A program made the position numbers and the translations under genes. 64,000 nucleotides of DNA from Acanthochlamys bracteata (lineage: Eukaryota > Streptophyta > Magnoliopsida > Pandanales > Velloziaceae): the NCBI GenBank assembly GCA_019914995.1, contig CM034132.1, forward strand, positions 7,425,524-7,489,523. Reading direction: 5' to 3'. This document shows, piece after piece, positions 47,926-60,430 of this stretch. Below the pieces are notes generated by a model. It had not been told where the DNA came from and searched no databases. It saw only the letters and a list, made by a program, of their open reading frames with translations. Within the stretch, counting starts at the first letter, position 1. Each line of letters begins with the position of its first letter.

Positions 47926-49765
47926 GAGGGATGTAGCACTCCCTCCCCTATTGACTCTCTATGTGCACTGTAGACACTCCCTTGAATGGATGGCTCTGAT
48001 TGATTATCTGTTTAACCATAACCATTCGTTTCTTTTACTTTATGTTATCATGTTTTTTTTTCTCTTGCAGATTTCGCTGCGATGGCTCTCGCGAACCGGG
48101 CGGATCTCGTTTAGATCTCGTCCGATCTTCAGCTCCGATGGTGCTGTGCCGCTCCTCTCCTTCGATCTTCGTCTTCGTTCTCCTCCTGTGGCCCGTCTTC
48201 GTTTTTAAACGAGATCCGCCCGGTCTTCGACTCCGATGGCGCTATACGGCTCCTCTCCTTCGATCTTTGTCTTCGTTCTCCTCCTGTGGCCCGTCTTCGT
48301 CTCCGATCTCATCCTCTGGCCCGTTTTTGTTTCCGGCACCGTGAAACAAAAGTTTTCTCTCCATCCGAGCGGATCTCGTCTAGATCTCGCTTCGTCTTCG
48401 TCTCCGATGGCGCTGCTGCTCCTCTCTGTTTGGTCTTCGTCTCCGATCTGCTTCGATTCCGTCCCTCAATTTTCGTTTAATTTTTTTTTCGATTTTTTTA
48501 AAATTTGTTTTTATTCTGTTGGTTTTTTTCTTTTTCTTTTTTTTTCTCGATTTGTTTTTTTTATTTGGTTTTATTCGGTTGATTTATTATTTTTGTGTTC
48601 GAATTATTTTTTGTTTTTTTTTCATTTTTTCTTAATTTTTTTAAATTATTTTGTTTCACAGTGTATTGGTTTGATTTTACGATGTATTGGATTTATTTAT
48701 ATGGTGTATCGGCTTGAATCATCGGTGAGAGGAATGAATTGTTGAATGTGTGGTGGCATTTCTGGCCATGTTTGAATCATCGGTTTGGCTATGTTTGTGC
48801 GTGTTGCAGCACGAATTATATCAGGTTGGGCTACGGTGTGGCATGTTTTTTTCGTGTTGCAACTGGGAATGAAATCAAGTTGGCTACGGTGAGGCAATGA
48901 TGAGGAAGCAGATTTGCGTAATGTAGGACCTGTTAGACTCTCTTTTGTTCTCTATTACACGATCGCTTAATGTAGACAAAGCAAAGCGATAGGATGGCAC
49001 CGCTAAGCTAAGACGGCAACCCACTGCAGTATATGTCTACGAAAACAAGGCGAATAGCAAGAGAGCATAATATTGCCGGAGAATGCAATGGGATGTTATT
49101 TACGAATCTAACTCTTTGAGCAAACGCAACTCCCGAGCCTCCTCCTTTCTTCCATCTATTTGTACTACAGAGTTGTAATCTCTGAAAATGTAACGTTGTA
49201 ATCTCTGCATCTAATTTTTCTTTTCAATATAGCTAGCCGTGTAATCTATCTGAATGTAAAAACATTTCAATTATGAATGAAAATTCTTGAGAAATATTAT
49301 TTTTTTTGTTGATAAATATGTTGGCAATTGATGAATGCCCTAGCAAAATATAAAATTTATTCTGAGTGATCGGTTGCTTAAAAATGAACGTAAATATATA
49401 AAAAAAGACAGCAGATTAGAACCGAAAAAAAAAAAGCTAATTAGAAACTTTTATATCCGCTCAAAGATAGAACGAAAACAAAACAAGCATACGTGCAAAA
49501 AACAGACATGTAAAATAGAAAGTTTTATTTCAATCAAGTCAACTCTCATTTAATGCTATGGTGTTCATCCTGTTCCCGCGCTGAGAGAGTTTCCCGCTGA
49601 CTACATTTCTTTCTCACTTTTGTTATCTTCTTTTTCTGCATTCTTCTTTCTTGGAGACTCTGTTCTATCTAACTTGCTCTCTGTTTTCCCACGCACGGTT
49701 TGACTTACTTATATGTTTGCTTTCTGTCTTCTCCAACGACTACAAATTTCTTCGACGTCTCCTAT
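47924..49765 (+). repeat. Left TIR of MULE2
   Basis: An intron-like acceptor (CTCTTGCAG, about 48062-48070) precedes a GC-rich stretch with a 98-bp tandem duplication (48133-48230 and 48231 to about 48320, each starting CTCCGATGG). Then come T-rich sequence and a region that probably holds the transposase promoter. Open frames across the GC-rich part are by-products of the repeated TCGTCTTCG motifs. Confidence 0.8.
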
Positions 49766-49773
49766 TTCTTTCT

Positions 49774-52758
49774 ATGGCTCAGCTCACCAGTAATAGCTAT
49801 AAAACAATTGGAAGCTTTGAAGAAGGTTCTTATTTTTCTGGATGAAATTTTGTATTATCGATAGAAAAGCAAGCTTAACAAAATTAAAACCAAAAGCATT
49901 ACTTAGTTTTTAATTTTTTCATGGAAGCAAAACAGAATGAAGAGAGCTACGGTAAAATAAAAAAAAAAAAATTTGCTTTGTTTTGTCGATTTCTAAATTT
50001 TTGACATAATTTTTTTATGTAGCCTTAGAGCCAAATGAGACTGAATGTTCAGCAGCTTCAACTCCGGACATATCAACATCTCAAAAGAAAAATGCACCTC
50101 ATTTACATATGATTTTTCTAAGTCTCGACGCGGCAAAAAAAATGTATATATTTTATGGAAGAAATAACGGATTTACGGGGCGTTTGGGATTGCTTATGAA
50201 ATAGAGCTTTTGTGAAATGAAGGGTATTTTTGTCCTTTTTGAAAAACGAGCTCTATTTTTTTTACTTCTAAAAAAATAATAAAAATATGCAATAAAAAGA
50301 TCTCACTCCGTAGAATTTTTTTACACTTTTTAAATTTTTAAATAAATTTTTTATATATTTATAAAATATGTATTGAAAAACGTGAAATGGAGAATTGAAA
50401 AGTTGGGTTGGAGGAAAGCAAAGCCAAACACCCCCTTAATGTTGTTACAAGAAGCACGCAGAAAAGAAACTCAAGTTCTGATGAAGTAACTAGTTGTCTA
50501 ATGACTTGTGGACGTTTTGAAAATTATAGAGATCATGATAAAAAGAAAACAAATGAGGAGACAGAGATAGAAGCTGGTGAAAAGAGAAATAGAAATACAA
50601 CCAAATTTGGATGTTTGGCAAAAATGAAAGTCAACAAGCAACCTACTGGATTGTGGAATGCGACTCAGTATATTAACGAGCATAATCACAACCTAGTCAG
50701 TCCAGCTAAACGAATGTGTATGCCTATCTATAAGTATATGCCCACTGCAGCTAAGATGTTGATTGATTCATTTCGTGATGAAGGCATACCAGTGAACAAA
50801 GTTGCAGATATACTTGACGGACCATAGACTGGTTTTGATGATAGAGATTGCTGGAATCATTTGGGACCTTCGAAGGAGTACAAGAAGCCTATCAAAGGCG
50901 ACGCCACTGCAGCACTTGACTTTTTTAAGAAGAAGAGTTTAGAAGATCCTCACTTTTTTTATGCAATACAAATGGATAGCGAAGCAAGAGCAATCAACTT
51001 TTTTTGGGTAGATGGTCGATCACGTTTGCAGTTTGAATATTTTGGTGATGTAATCTTCTTCGACACAACATATAGTAAGAATGTGTATGAAATACCTTTT
51101 GCGCCGTCTACAGGAGTTAATCACCATATGCAGTCGATTCAGTTTGGTTGTGCTTTGCTTTTGGATGAAACAGAAGAGTCTTTTACTTGGCTTTTTGAGA
51201 CCTGGCTTGCAGCTATGAGTGGACGTGCCCCATTTTCTATTATCACAAATCAAGACAGAGCTATGACTGCTGCAGTTGAGAAGGTATTTTTCAATACTCG
51301 ACACCGATTTTGCTTGTGGCATGTGATGAAGAAATTTCCAGAAAAATTGTCACACATTTATTTCAAGAAGTCACGATTCAAGAAAGAAATCAAGATGTGT
51401 ATTAGAGAAAGTTATACTCCTAATGACTTTGAAACAAGATGGAATGAATTGTTATGTACGTATAACTTACAAGAGAATAAATGGCTTCAAGGGATGTTTG
51501 AAATATGAAAAAAATGGGTTCCAGTTTATCATTTAGATATTTTCTATGCTGGTATGAACACTACAGGCCGATCTGAAGGTATGAACTCTGTTTATAGTAA
51601 TTTCTTCAGTTCGACTACAACTTTTCGTGAGTTTATTTTGAAAAATGAGAAGTGCTTGGCTAAAATTGCTGAAAAAGAAAACAAAGAAGATTATATTAGT
51701 AAACACACTAATCGTATTGTTGATAGTCATGCCTTTCTTTTGAAGAGTACAGCAAATGTGTACACGAAAAATGTGTACGATAGGTTTAAAAAAGAATTTG
51801 AAAAAGCTCAAGTTAAGTATGTGTTGCATGATGATGTAAAGGAAAGTGATGGCTGTACTTGCTACATTTATAAATCTCGACTGCTTGGTGAATCACGTGA
51901 GTCGAAAGTGAAATTCAATAATGCTAGCAAAGAAGGTCACTGTGAATGCAAGTTGTTTGAGTTTGAAGGGATTCCTTGTGGACACTTAATAAAAGTTTTT
52001 CAATCCCGTGATATAGAAAAAATATCCGATCACTTCATTCTTAAGAGGTGGATGAAAGAGGCTAATAAATACAGAGTTGAATACGATGGTAGAATAATGC
52101 AAGGCCATAACAACTCTGATATACTAAGAGCTGCCCAATTATTAAGAATTTCCAATCAGTTGTCGTATGAAGCTAGTGAGACAGATGAGACTTTTCAGTT
52201 GATGTTGCAAACATTAAAAGAATTGTCGCTGCAGATTAAAGAAGTAAAGAAGAATAAAGAGAGGTCAGATGATTCATGTGCCGCCAATGAGACTTCACAA
52301 GCAGCTGTTAATGCATCTCAAGTTATACTTTTGAATCCCAACATCTCACAAACAAAAGGGAGGAAAAAAGAAAGGAAGGCTTCCGGTAGTGGTAGTAGAA
52401 TAAAAAATGGTTTGGAGAAAGCCGTCGCAAGAACTAAAGCGAAGACATGGAGAAGACGTGCTTGTTGTAACAAGATTGGCGTTAAACACGACAAGCGAAA
52501 TTGTCCGAAAAATCCAAATAAAAAGAAGAAAATAAGTAAGTGTAGTGATTGCTTAGTTTTGATTCCGAATATAGTAACTATTTTTTCGGAATTCATATTA
52601 GTATTGACATTTTTGTTAAATTTTTTTTGACAGTTCAAAAGAGAAATGCTGATGAAGACAAAGATGAAGATGATAATGATTGTACACTTGCAAATGAAGA
52701 CGACGACAGTGATGATGAAACATCAACGAATGATGGCCCCTTATATAGCTTTGTATGA
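49774..52758 (+). pseudogene. MULE2 FAR1/FHY3-like transposase, three exons, two nonsense codons and one MITE
   Basis: Exon 1 is 49774-49825, exon 2 is 50023-52535 (containing the MITE at 50176-50435) and exon 3 is 52634-52758; all junctions are GT/AG and keep frame. Domains in order: FAR1 zinc DNA-binding domain (CLMTCGRF, KFGCLAKMKV, EHNHNLVSPAKRM), MULE transposase core (DVIFFDTTY; RHRFCLWHVMKKF; AGMNTTGRSEGMNS), SWIM zinc motif (CECKLFEFEGIPCGHLIKV) and a terminal knuckle in which the first Cys seems to be Arg, then an acidic tail. In-frame stops: TAG at 50826-50828 (MULE1 has CAA) and TGA at 51506-51508 (MULE1 has CGA). The catalytic TDQD motif reads TNQD. A recent but inactive copy. Confidence 0.87.
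50176..50435. mobile_element. Tourist-like MITE inserted in the MULE2 transposase exon
   Basis: 260 bp, ends CGGGGCGTTTGG and CCAAACACCCCC, flanked by TTA on each side (50173-50175 and 50436-50438). Without it and one TTA, the FAR1-domain reading runs through as GFNVVTRSTQ, which confirms the boundaries. Confidence 0.82.
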
Positions 52759-53064
52759 GCTATATGGCTTTTGTCAAATGTTTCAATTGTATACTTTTTG
52801 TTCAAGTGTATGAGCGCAGTCGACTTTTGATATAGGCTGTATATTTTTTTTTGTTAGCTTTTGAATTATATAGTATAGCTTTTGATATGAGCTATTGGTT
52901 GGTATGAGCTATATGAAATGAATAGTTTTTTATATGAGCTGTTGAAATTGTGTCAAACACATAAAAATTTATAGAGCAGAGCAAAAAAAATTTCTTGTTA
53001 CGATAACTCTGTTATGTTCTGTTTTTTGTTACTATAACAGAGCAAAATTTCTGTAAGAAAACGT

Positions 53065-54892
53065 CGAGACAGAAAGAAGTTGTTGAAGACGTGGAAGAGG
53101 TTTGACGTCGTCGGAGAAGACAGTTAGAAGTAAACCGAACCGTGCGTGGGAAAGAAAACATAAATAAAGATAGGTAGAACAGAGCCTCTCCCGTAAGAAG
53201 AAAGTAAAAGAAGAAGAAACACGGTGAAAAAATGGCTCTGTAATAGCATGAACACTGTAGCAAATGAATGGGTAAGAGTTGACTTGATTGAAATAAAACT
53301 TTCTATTTTGCATGTCTGTTTTTTGCACGTATGTTTGTTTTGTTTTCGTTCTATCTTTGAGCGGATATAAAAGTTTCTAATTAGCTTTTTTTTTTCGGTT
53401 CTAATCTGCTGTCTTTTCTTTTATATTTACGTTCATTTTTAAGCAACCGATCACTCAGAATAAATTTTATATTTTGCTAGGGCATTCATCAATTGCCAAC
53501 ATATTTATCAACAAAAAAATAATATTTCTCAAGAATTTTCATTCATAATTGAAATGTTTTTACATTCAGATAGATTACACGGCTAGCTATATTGAAAAGA
53601 AAAATTAGATGCAGAGATTACAACGTTACATTTTCAGAGATTACAACTCTGTAGTACAAATAGATGGAAGAAAGGAGGAGGCTCAGATTGGCGTTTGCTC
53701 AAAGAGTTAGATTCAGAAATAACATCCAATTCTGTTCTCAGCAATATTATGCTCTCTTGCTATCTGCACTGTTTTCTGTAGATACAGCTGCAGTGGTTGC
53801 CGTCTAGCTTAGCCAGCGGCCATCCTACTGCCTTGCTGTCTACATTAAGGCAGTGCAGAATAGAGAACAAAAGAGAGTCTAACAGGTCCTACATTACGCA
53901 AATCTGCTTCCTCATCATTGCCTCACCGTAGCCAACTTGATTTCATTCCCAGTTGCAACACGAATAAAACATGCCACACCGTAGCCCAACCTGGTATAAT
54001 TCGTGCTGCAACACGCACAAACATAGCCAAACCGATGATTCAAACATGGCCAGAAATGCCACCACACATTCAACAATTCATTCCTCTCACCGATGATTCA
54101 AGCTGATACACCATATAAATAAATCCAATACATCGTAAAATCAAACAAATACACCGTGAAACAAAATAATTTAAAAAAATTAAGAAAAAATGAAAAAAAA
54201 TAAAAAATAATTCGAACAAAAAAATAATAAATCAACCGAATAAAACCAAATAAAAAAAAACAAATCGAGAAAAAAAAAAGAAAAAGAAAAAAACCAACAG
54301 AATAAAATAAATTTTAAAAAAATTAAAAAAAAAATTAAACGAAAATTGAGGGACGAAATCGAAGCAGATCGGAGACGAAGACCAAACAGAGAGGAGCAGC
54401 AGCGCCATCGGAGACGAAGACGAAGCGAGATCTAGACGAGATCCGTTCGGATGAAGAGAAAACTTTTGTTTCATGGTGCCGAAGACGAAAACGGGCCAGA
54501 GGATGAGATCGGAGACGAAGACAGGCCGCAGGAGGAGAACGAAGACAAAGATCGAAGGAGAGGAGCCGCACAGCGCCATCGGAGCCGAAGACCGGGCGGA
54601 TCTCGTTTAAAAACGAAAACGGGCCACAGGAGGAGAACGAAGACGAAGATCGAAGGAGAGGAGCGGCACAACGCCATCGGAGCCGAAGATCGGACGAGAT
54701 GTAAACGAGATCCGTCCGGTTCGCGAGAGCCATCGCAGCGAAATCTGCAAAAGAAAAAAAACATGATAACATAAAGTAAAAGAAACGAACGGTTATGATT
54801 AAACAGAGAATAAATCAGAGCCATCCATTCAAGGGAGTGTCTACAGTGCACATGGAGTGTCAATAGGGAAGAGAGTGCCTATATCCCTCCCC
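53065..54892 (-). repeat. Right TIR of MULE2
   Basis: Inverted copy of 47924-49765 with moderate differences. The same GC-rich tandem part is found in mirror orientation near 54560-54700. Confidence 0.82.
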
Positions 54893-54945
54893 TATATATG
54901 TATATATAATATATATATATATATACATGTATATATATACATATA
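54893..54945. repeat. TA microsatellite between MULE2 and foldback element a
   Basis: About 50 bp of TA repeats filling the gap between the two element ends. Confidence 0.85.
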
Positions 54946-55340
54946 GGGGAGGGATAGGGGCACTTCCTCCTTTGGGGCACTCCCGGACACTCCCTCTCCG
55001 GTTTATGGTCGGAGTGATCTCTAAATCCAATCTCCACCGTTGGATATGAAGAACTACGAGTTAGAAACATATCCATAAAATTTCAGATCAATCAGATTAC
55101 GAATTCACGCCCATCCGGTCACTTGATCAAGATGACAGAAATGATACAATATATATATTTTTAAATTTTCTTATTTTCTGTCATCTTAATAAAGTGACCG
55201 GATGAATGTGAATTCATAGTCCGATTGAGCTGAAATTTTATGGATATATTTCTAACTCATAGTTTCATATTCAACGGTGGAGATTGGATTTGGAGATCAC
55301 TCTGACCATAAACCGGGGAGGGAGTGCCCCTATCTCTCTG
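54946..55340. mobile_element. Foldback MITE a
   Basis: Nearly all of its 395 bp is one inverted repeat: GGGAGGGATAGGGGCAC and AATCTCCACCGTTGGATATG on the left mirror GGGAGTGCCCCTAT and AACGGTGGAGATTGG on the right. The centre is AT-rich. The end sequence GGGAGGGATA..GGCACT is shared with MULE2 and MULE4. Confidence 0.82.
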
Positions 55341-55449
55341 CAAATATATATATATATATATGTATGTATATATATATGTACGTGTATATGTATGCATATG
55401 TGTATATATGTATATATATATGTATATATATGTATATATATGTATATAT
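55341..55449. repeat. TA microsatellite between foldback elements a and b
   Basis: About 110 bp of TA repeats with G/C interruptions (TATGTATG-type). Confidence 0.85.
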
Positions 55450-55839
55450 GGGAGGGATAAGAGCACTCCCTTTCCGGTTTATTGTCGGGGTGACCTTCAA
55501 TTCAAATCCAATCTCCACCGTTGGATATGAAGAACTATGAGTTAGAAATATATCAATAAAATTTCAGCTCAATCGGACTACGAATTCACGCCCATCCGTT
55601 CACTTGATCAAGATGACAGAAATGATACAATATATATAATTTTAGATTTTTTTACTTTCTGTCATTTTGATTAAGTGACCGGATGAAAATGAATTCGTAG
55701 TTCGATTGAGCTGAAATTTTATGAATATGTTTCTAACTCATAGTTCTTTATATCCAATAGTAGAGATTAAATTTAGAAGTCACCCCGACCATAAACTAGA
55801 GAGGGAGTGCCCCTAAAAAAAGAGTGCCTCTATCCCTCC

Positions 55840-55841
<2 letters not shown>
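55450..55841. mobile_element. Foldback MITE b
   Basis: A 392-bp inverted-repeat element closely related to copy a, starting GGGAGGGATAAGAGCACTCC and ending GAGTGCCTCTATCCCTCCCC. TA repeats on both sides. Confidence 0.82.

Positions 55842-55925
<84 letters not shown>
55842..55925. repeat. TA microsatellite between foldback b and MULE3
   Basis: About 80 bp of TA repeats. It continues on the far side of the MITE at 55926 (TATA, 56194-56197), so the MITE inserted into the array. Confidence 0.85.
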
Positions 55926-56193
55926 GGGGCTGTTTGGTTCTCCGTTTCAAAAGCTGCTTATCAGCTTTTCTTAACTTTTCTCCATTTCACATTTTTCAAT
56001 ACATATTTTATAAGTATATAAAAAATTTATTTAAAATTTTAAAAAGTGTAGAAAAATTTTACAAAGTGAGATTTTTTTATTGCATATTTTTATTTTTTTT
56101 AAAATAAAAAAAATATAGCTCATTTTTCAAAAAAGACAAAAATATCTTCGATTTCATAAAAATTCTATTTCATAAGCAATCCAAAACGCCTCC
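55926..56193. mobile_element. Tourist-like MITE in the TA array
   Basis: 268 bp, starting GGGGCTGTTTGGTTCTCC and ending CCAAAACGCCTCC, with TAT on both sides (55923-55925 and 56194-56196). Same family as the MITE in MULE2. Confidence 0.75.
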
Positions 56194-56197
56194 TATA

Positions 56198-56720
56198 GGA
56201 TAAGTACACGCGCACATCGCCGGTTCGCGCACATCAATTTCTGACCGTCGGATCTCGATCTGACGGTCATATTTCACTCTAACATGCCGCGCGTTTTGCA
56301 GTTTACGTAAATACTGTTGAAGGGCAGATTTGATAATTTTTTTCTTTTCTTTTCTGTTGTCATCCTCCTTCTCTTCTTCGCAGGCACTCTTCGCGAGCTC
56401 TCTCCCACCCGCACGCGATCGATTCCCGCAGCCAACCACTTCGCCGCTGCTTCGATTTTTCCTCCTTCCTTTTCCTTCCTTCAATTCTCCGAAGATTTTG
56501 AGTTTTCCGCAGCCATTAGTTCGAACTCTACCTTTCTCTATCTCGGCCGGAGCATTCGATCGCCGGGCGATGACAGAGAATGCTCGCTTAAACCTTCAAT
56601 TTCTCTCCTCCTCTTTCTTCTATACTTTCTACCGTCTTCACTTTCATCAATCACCGCCGTTACCATTTGCCCGTTGTTCGTCGCCGTTGTTGGAGTTTGT
56701 TTTTTTTTTCCTTGTTGCTG
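56198..56720 (+). repeat. Left TIR of MULE3
   Basis: Mirror of 59890-60408. A CT-rich inner part gives open frames that are not considered genes. Confidence 0.8.
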
Positions 56721-58498
56721 ATTTCCAGTTCTTCACTGTCTTGATTACTTTTACGAATTATTATAGGTTCACAAATTTTTCTTCTTGCTGTGTCGTTGTA
56801 TTTAATTTGGGGTTTTCCTGCAAATTTCAGCTTGTTTTTCTATTATAGGGTTTGTTCATGGTATCTAGTTTTGAGTAAGAGTGAAATCCATCTCATATAG
56901 AACTTATGGATAGACTTAAGATCTAAAGAAGGTGAGCAGTTTTACCCCCTTGATGCAATTTTCCTTTTTGATGTCTTTCCATTGGAAATTATGGTGTTCT
57001 CTTTTTAATGCCTTCACAATCGTAGATAGTGAAATACTTTTTGTTGCAAAATTTTAATGCAGTTGTGCGTGTGTATCTCTCTCAGTGTGTGTGTTTTGAA
57101 TTTGAAAATTGAAAGATAGAAGATTAACACCCTCTCTGTGGTCACAACAAGAAGCCAAGTAAAAAACATTGCAACTTAATTCAGTTCTATTAGTGTTTTG
57201 AAAGTTGTGTGAGCTGTTAAACAAGAAGGGCTCTGAATTGTGAATGTGGTATCATCATAAGATGATAGGATGATGGATACCAATGCTTGATTTTGATTCA
57301 TAATTTACTTTGATAATTGTAGTTTCTGATCAAGAGTGGTTTCTGAGTATTATTGTGCTTGATAGTTAAGTGGTCTTCAGCCTATGATGTTAAAATATTT
57401 TTGCTTTCAATTTAGAGCCTTCTGGTAAGTAATATGATAACTTATTTTTAGGAAGATTAAAGATTTTTTTTTCTGTGAAGGGTTTCATAACTGAATATGT
57501 TTTTTAGAACTAGTGTGCTAATTTTAGGATCAGTTATAATTCAATAGTATATGTTCTTTCGAACATGTCTATGTGGGAGCAATTATAATTCAATAGTTAA
57601 CCTCATGCTAGCAATCAACTGTCATTTGATTTCTGTTTATCAAAGAGAATAATTCATTAGTGATCTTTATTTCATGTCGCATCTGTTAGCAGGGCAAGCA
57701 CAACACATGGACGAGAGGCTTCAGCTTCACTTTGAACTCCACATGATTCACGAGGCTGCCATTGTCATCTCTACTTCAGAATTCGCCTGACTCCATAGTG
57801 GCCAAGAAGTGATGGAAGCTAATCTTAGCTTTATCAAATATCGAACTCCTTCGCTTGCAAGCTGTTGTTTCTTACCATGATCCTGTAATCACTATTTTAG
57901 TTAGATCTTTGTGGTATAAGTTGTTACAAAAGGGACCTTAGTGATCTAATTAATTTTGAGTATGTGTCCTTGTCAAATTACTGAATCAAATAAAGATTTT
58001 CTTGTAATCTGATGTTATTGTCCACTAAAAGATGACAGTTAGCCATTTTGGCAGTGTTGTGAATTCTTGTTGTAAAAAAAATCTTATTGTAATACATTTA
58101 TGCTCTCAAAGAACATAAAATAATACATTTTATGCTCTCAAAGAACATAAACCATCATATTGTCCAGGACTTTCACCTACATGGTAGAAAGATGATAGTA
58201 ACAAAAATTCCAGAATAATAATAGACTGAGTTCAACGAAAAAATACTCATGCATGATGACATCATCACATTCCAAAAACGTTCACTGTTCATATTTCACT
58301 AAAAATATCACATTCACATTACAATTTTTGTAACATTACATATGTTCAAAAGGTATATTATTGACATTCATATTCCAAATTGTCAATGATTCACATTGGT
58401 TAGTTCCACAAAAATACTGCATATTGCAAAGTACTTTATTGCTAACAAATCATGGAACATATATGTACATACTTGCACCCAAATTTTTATAAAGAATT

Positions 58499-58714
58499 TT
58501 AAGAAAATTGACGTTCTATAGCAAAAATCCTATGTACAGTTATGCACTGAATTGGTATTGAAGTAATGTTGTGTCCATTTTCAGCAAAGGTGGTCTTTAC
58601 TGCTTTTGTATATTGCCTGAGCACAATCGAATTGTTCTTATTGTCTCTTCTTGCATTGCCAGAGAACCTACCAATCCATTTAAACACATCAACAGAATTG
58701 ATGGCAGTGAACAA
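58499..58714 (-). pseudogene. Histone H2A-like fragment inside MULE3
   Basis: The minus-strand reading VDVFKWIGRFSGNARRDNKN then IVLRQ resembles the H2A segment LAGNAARDNKK, then IVPRH. The flanks (AATTxTGTTGAT, GTTTAAA, GGTTCT) match the MULE1 segment at 46180-46330, which shows common descent. Reading continues to a stop without further convincing H2A identity. Function unknown. Confidence 0.5.
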
Positions 58715-59889
58715 TCATAGCAGGAGATTGAAACCAAAAGAGCGCACAATCAGGTTTCGCATTATTGCCTTCTTGGCTGTATACTGATGAGGAAAACTCA
58801 TCTGCTCATAAGAAAAGATGATTGAATGCTATATCAACAGAAACACAGCAAGATGGAATTTGACTAATTTAATTCCTTCAAAATCAAATTGATTATGAAA
58901 TCTTTGCTAATAGCACTAATTATATCGCAACTATAATGCTAAAACAGATCATTTTTCTACAATGATTAAGGGACTCTTTAGTGCATTTTAATATTGTTGA
59001 AAATAATGGGTTCACTATTTAAATTAGCAATTTCAGTATTCTGACAACAAAAGAAAAGCAATACAAAACCACGATTCTCTTTTGCAAGCATTCACAAAAC
59101 CATCCTTTGTTCATTAGAATTATAAATGAAATTCTATTTTTCCAAAGCGATGCACTTCTTCTCTCTAGGCTAAGAACAGAGACAAGTGCAGTAACTAAGG
59201 AACATCAAAAATAAAAAAATTAAGTCAAAGCAAATAGAACCTAATGCTAGTTTTGATACACTGCAAAACAAACATTCTAACAAAAAGTTCTCCTTTTATG
59301 CATATGATATAATGATCTCCACATCAACTGATTTTTTTTTATATTTATTCAATCAAATACCTCTCTAGCCAAAACCTAACAGACCAAACAAAAAAACTTC
59401 ATTTCTTACATTCTTTTCGGGATGAAATTTCTCAAGTTTTTCGTTCATAGTTTATTTTCTTTCCACATATTAATTTGATAGCAGAACTATTTATTTGATA
59501 CAAAATTTGAAACAATTGAGAGAGAGAGAGAGAGACCTCGCATAGAGCTTGAGAAGCGCCAACGTTTATAGAGAACCGAACATAATCCCAACAGCAATTT
59601 GCAGCTATTGCTTCGATCACTCCCCTTCCATTCAATTTCAACACGAAAAATTAAAGTGCTCAGATGGGTTTAATCAAAAGAATCACATTGAATAACTGGA
59701 AGAAAAGTGAGAGAGAGGATCAAAGAAAAAATGATTGCGATTTCACTTAATTTATCCCCATTTTTATTGCAGAAATCACGGTTTATAGGCCGGAGAAAAA
59801 ACGGAAGTATTACAAGTTAGGTCCCTGATTTACTGACGGCGATGCTAGGGTTTGATTCGTCGGCGCGGCTAGGAGATGATGATCCGACG

Positions 59890-60408
59890 TTAGCTAATCA
59901 GCAACTACAAAAAAAAAAAAAAAAAAACAAACTCCAACAACTGCGACGAACAACGGGCAAATGGTAACGGCGGTGATCGATGAAAGTGAAGACGGTAGAA
60001 AGTATAGAAGAAAGAGAAGAGAAATTGAAGGTTTAAGCGAGCATTCTCTCTCGTCGGCTGGCGATCAAAAGCTCCGGCGAGATAGAGAAAGGTAGAGTTC
60101 GAACTAACGGATGCGGAAAATTCAAAATCTTCAGAGAGAATTGAATGAAGGAAAAGGCAAGAGGAAAAATCGAAACAGCGGCGAGGTGGTTGGCCGCGGG
60201 AATCGATCGCTAGCCGGTGGGAGAGAGCTCGCGGAGAGTGCCTGCGAAGAGAGGAGGATGAAAAGAGAAAAGAAAAGAAAAGAAAATTGTCAAAACTGCC
60301 CTTCAACAGTGTTTACGTAAACTGCAAAACGAGCGGCATGCTAGAGTGAAATATGACCGTCAGATCGAGATCCGACGGTCAGAAATTGATGTGCGCGTAT
60401 ACTTATCC
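59890..60408 (-). repeat. Right TIR of MULE3
   Basis: Inverted copy of 56198-56720, including an A-rich run near 59910-59927 at the inner border. Confidence 0.8.
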
Positions 60409-60430
60409 ATATATATATATATATATATAT
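60409..60430. repeat. TA microsatellite between MULE3 and foldback c
   Basis: A short TA run of 22 bp joining the two element ends. Confidence 0.8.

Larger units (their letters stand above)
47924..54892 (+). mobile_element. MULE2: Mutator-like element with about 1.8-kb TIRs and nearly intact FAR1-type transposase
   Basis: The inverted repeats are very long (about 47924-49765 and 53065-54892). Outer ends GGGAGGGAT(G/A)TA..GCACTC face TA repeats on both sides. The interior carries the transposase gene, interrupted by a Tourist-like MITE. The element closely resembles MULE4 at 60800 onwards. Confidence 0.87.
56198..60408. mobile_element. MULE3: non-autonomous Mutator-like element, about 520-bp TIRs
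   Basis: Inverted repeats at about 56198-56720 and 59890-60408 (ends GGATAAGTA; shared block CTGACCGTCGGATCTCGATC). They are related to the MULE1 ends, which have a similar CCGTC..GATCTTGATC..GACGGTC core. The 3.2-kb interior shows no transposase. It contains the H2A-like segment (58499-58714, minus strand). TA repeats lie on both sides, the left one broken by a MITE. Confidence 0.8.

Noticed and set aside
47398-48208. Long Tyr/Ile frames on both strands, one of 209 residues
   Set aside because: TA repeat translation running into the MULE2 or MULE1 TIR.
54232-54863. Frames of 107-145 residues on both strands
   Set aside because: They lie in the MULE2 right TIR and mirror frames of the left TIR; driven by TCGTCTTCG repeats.
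56317-56848. Frames of 134 and 172 residues rich in Ser, Phe and Leu
   Set aside because: They cover the CT-rich MULE3 TIR and are mirrored in the right TIR.
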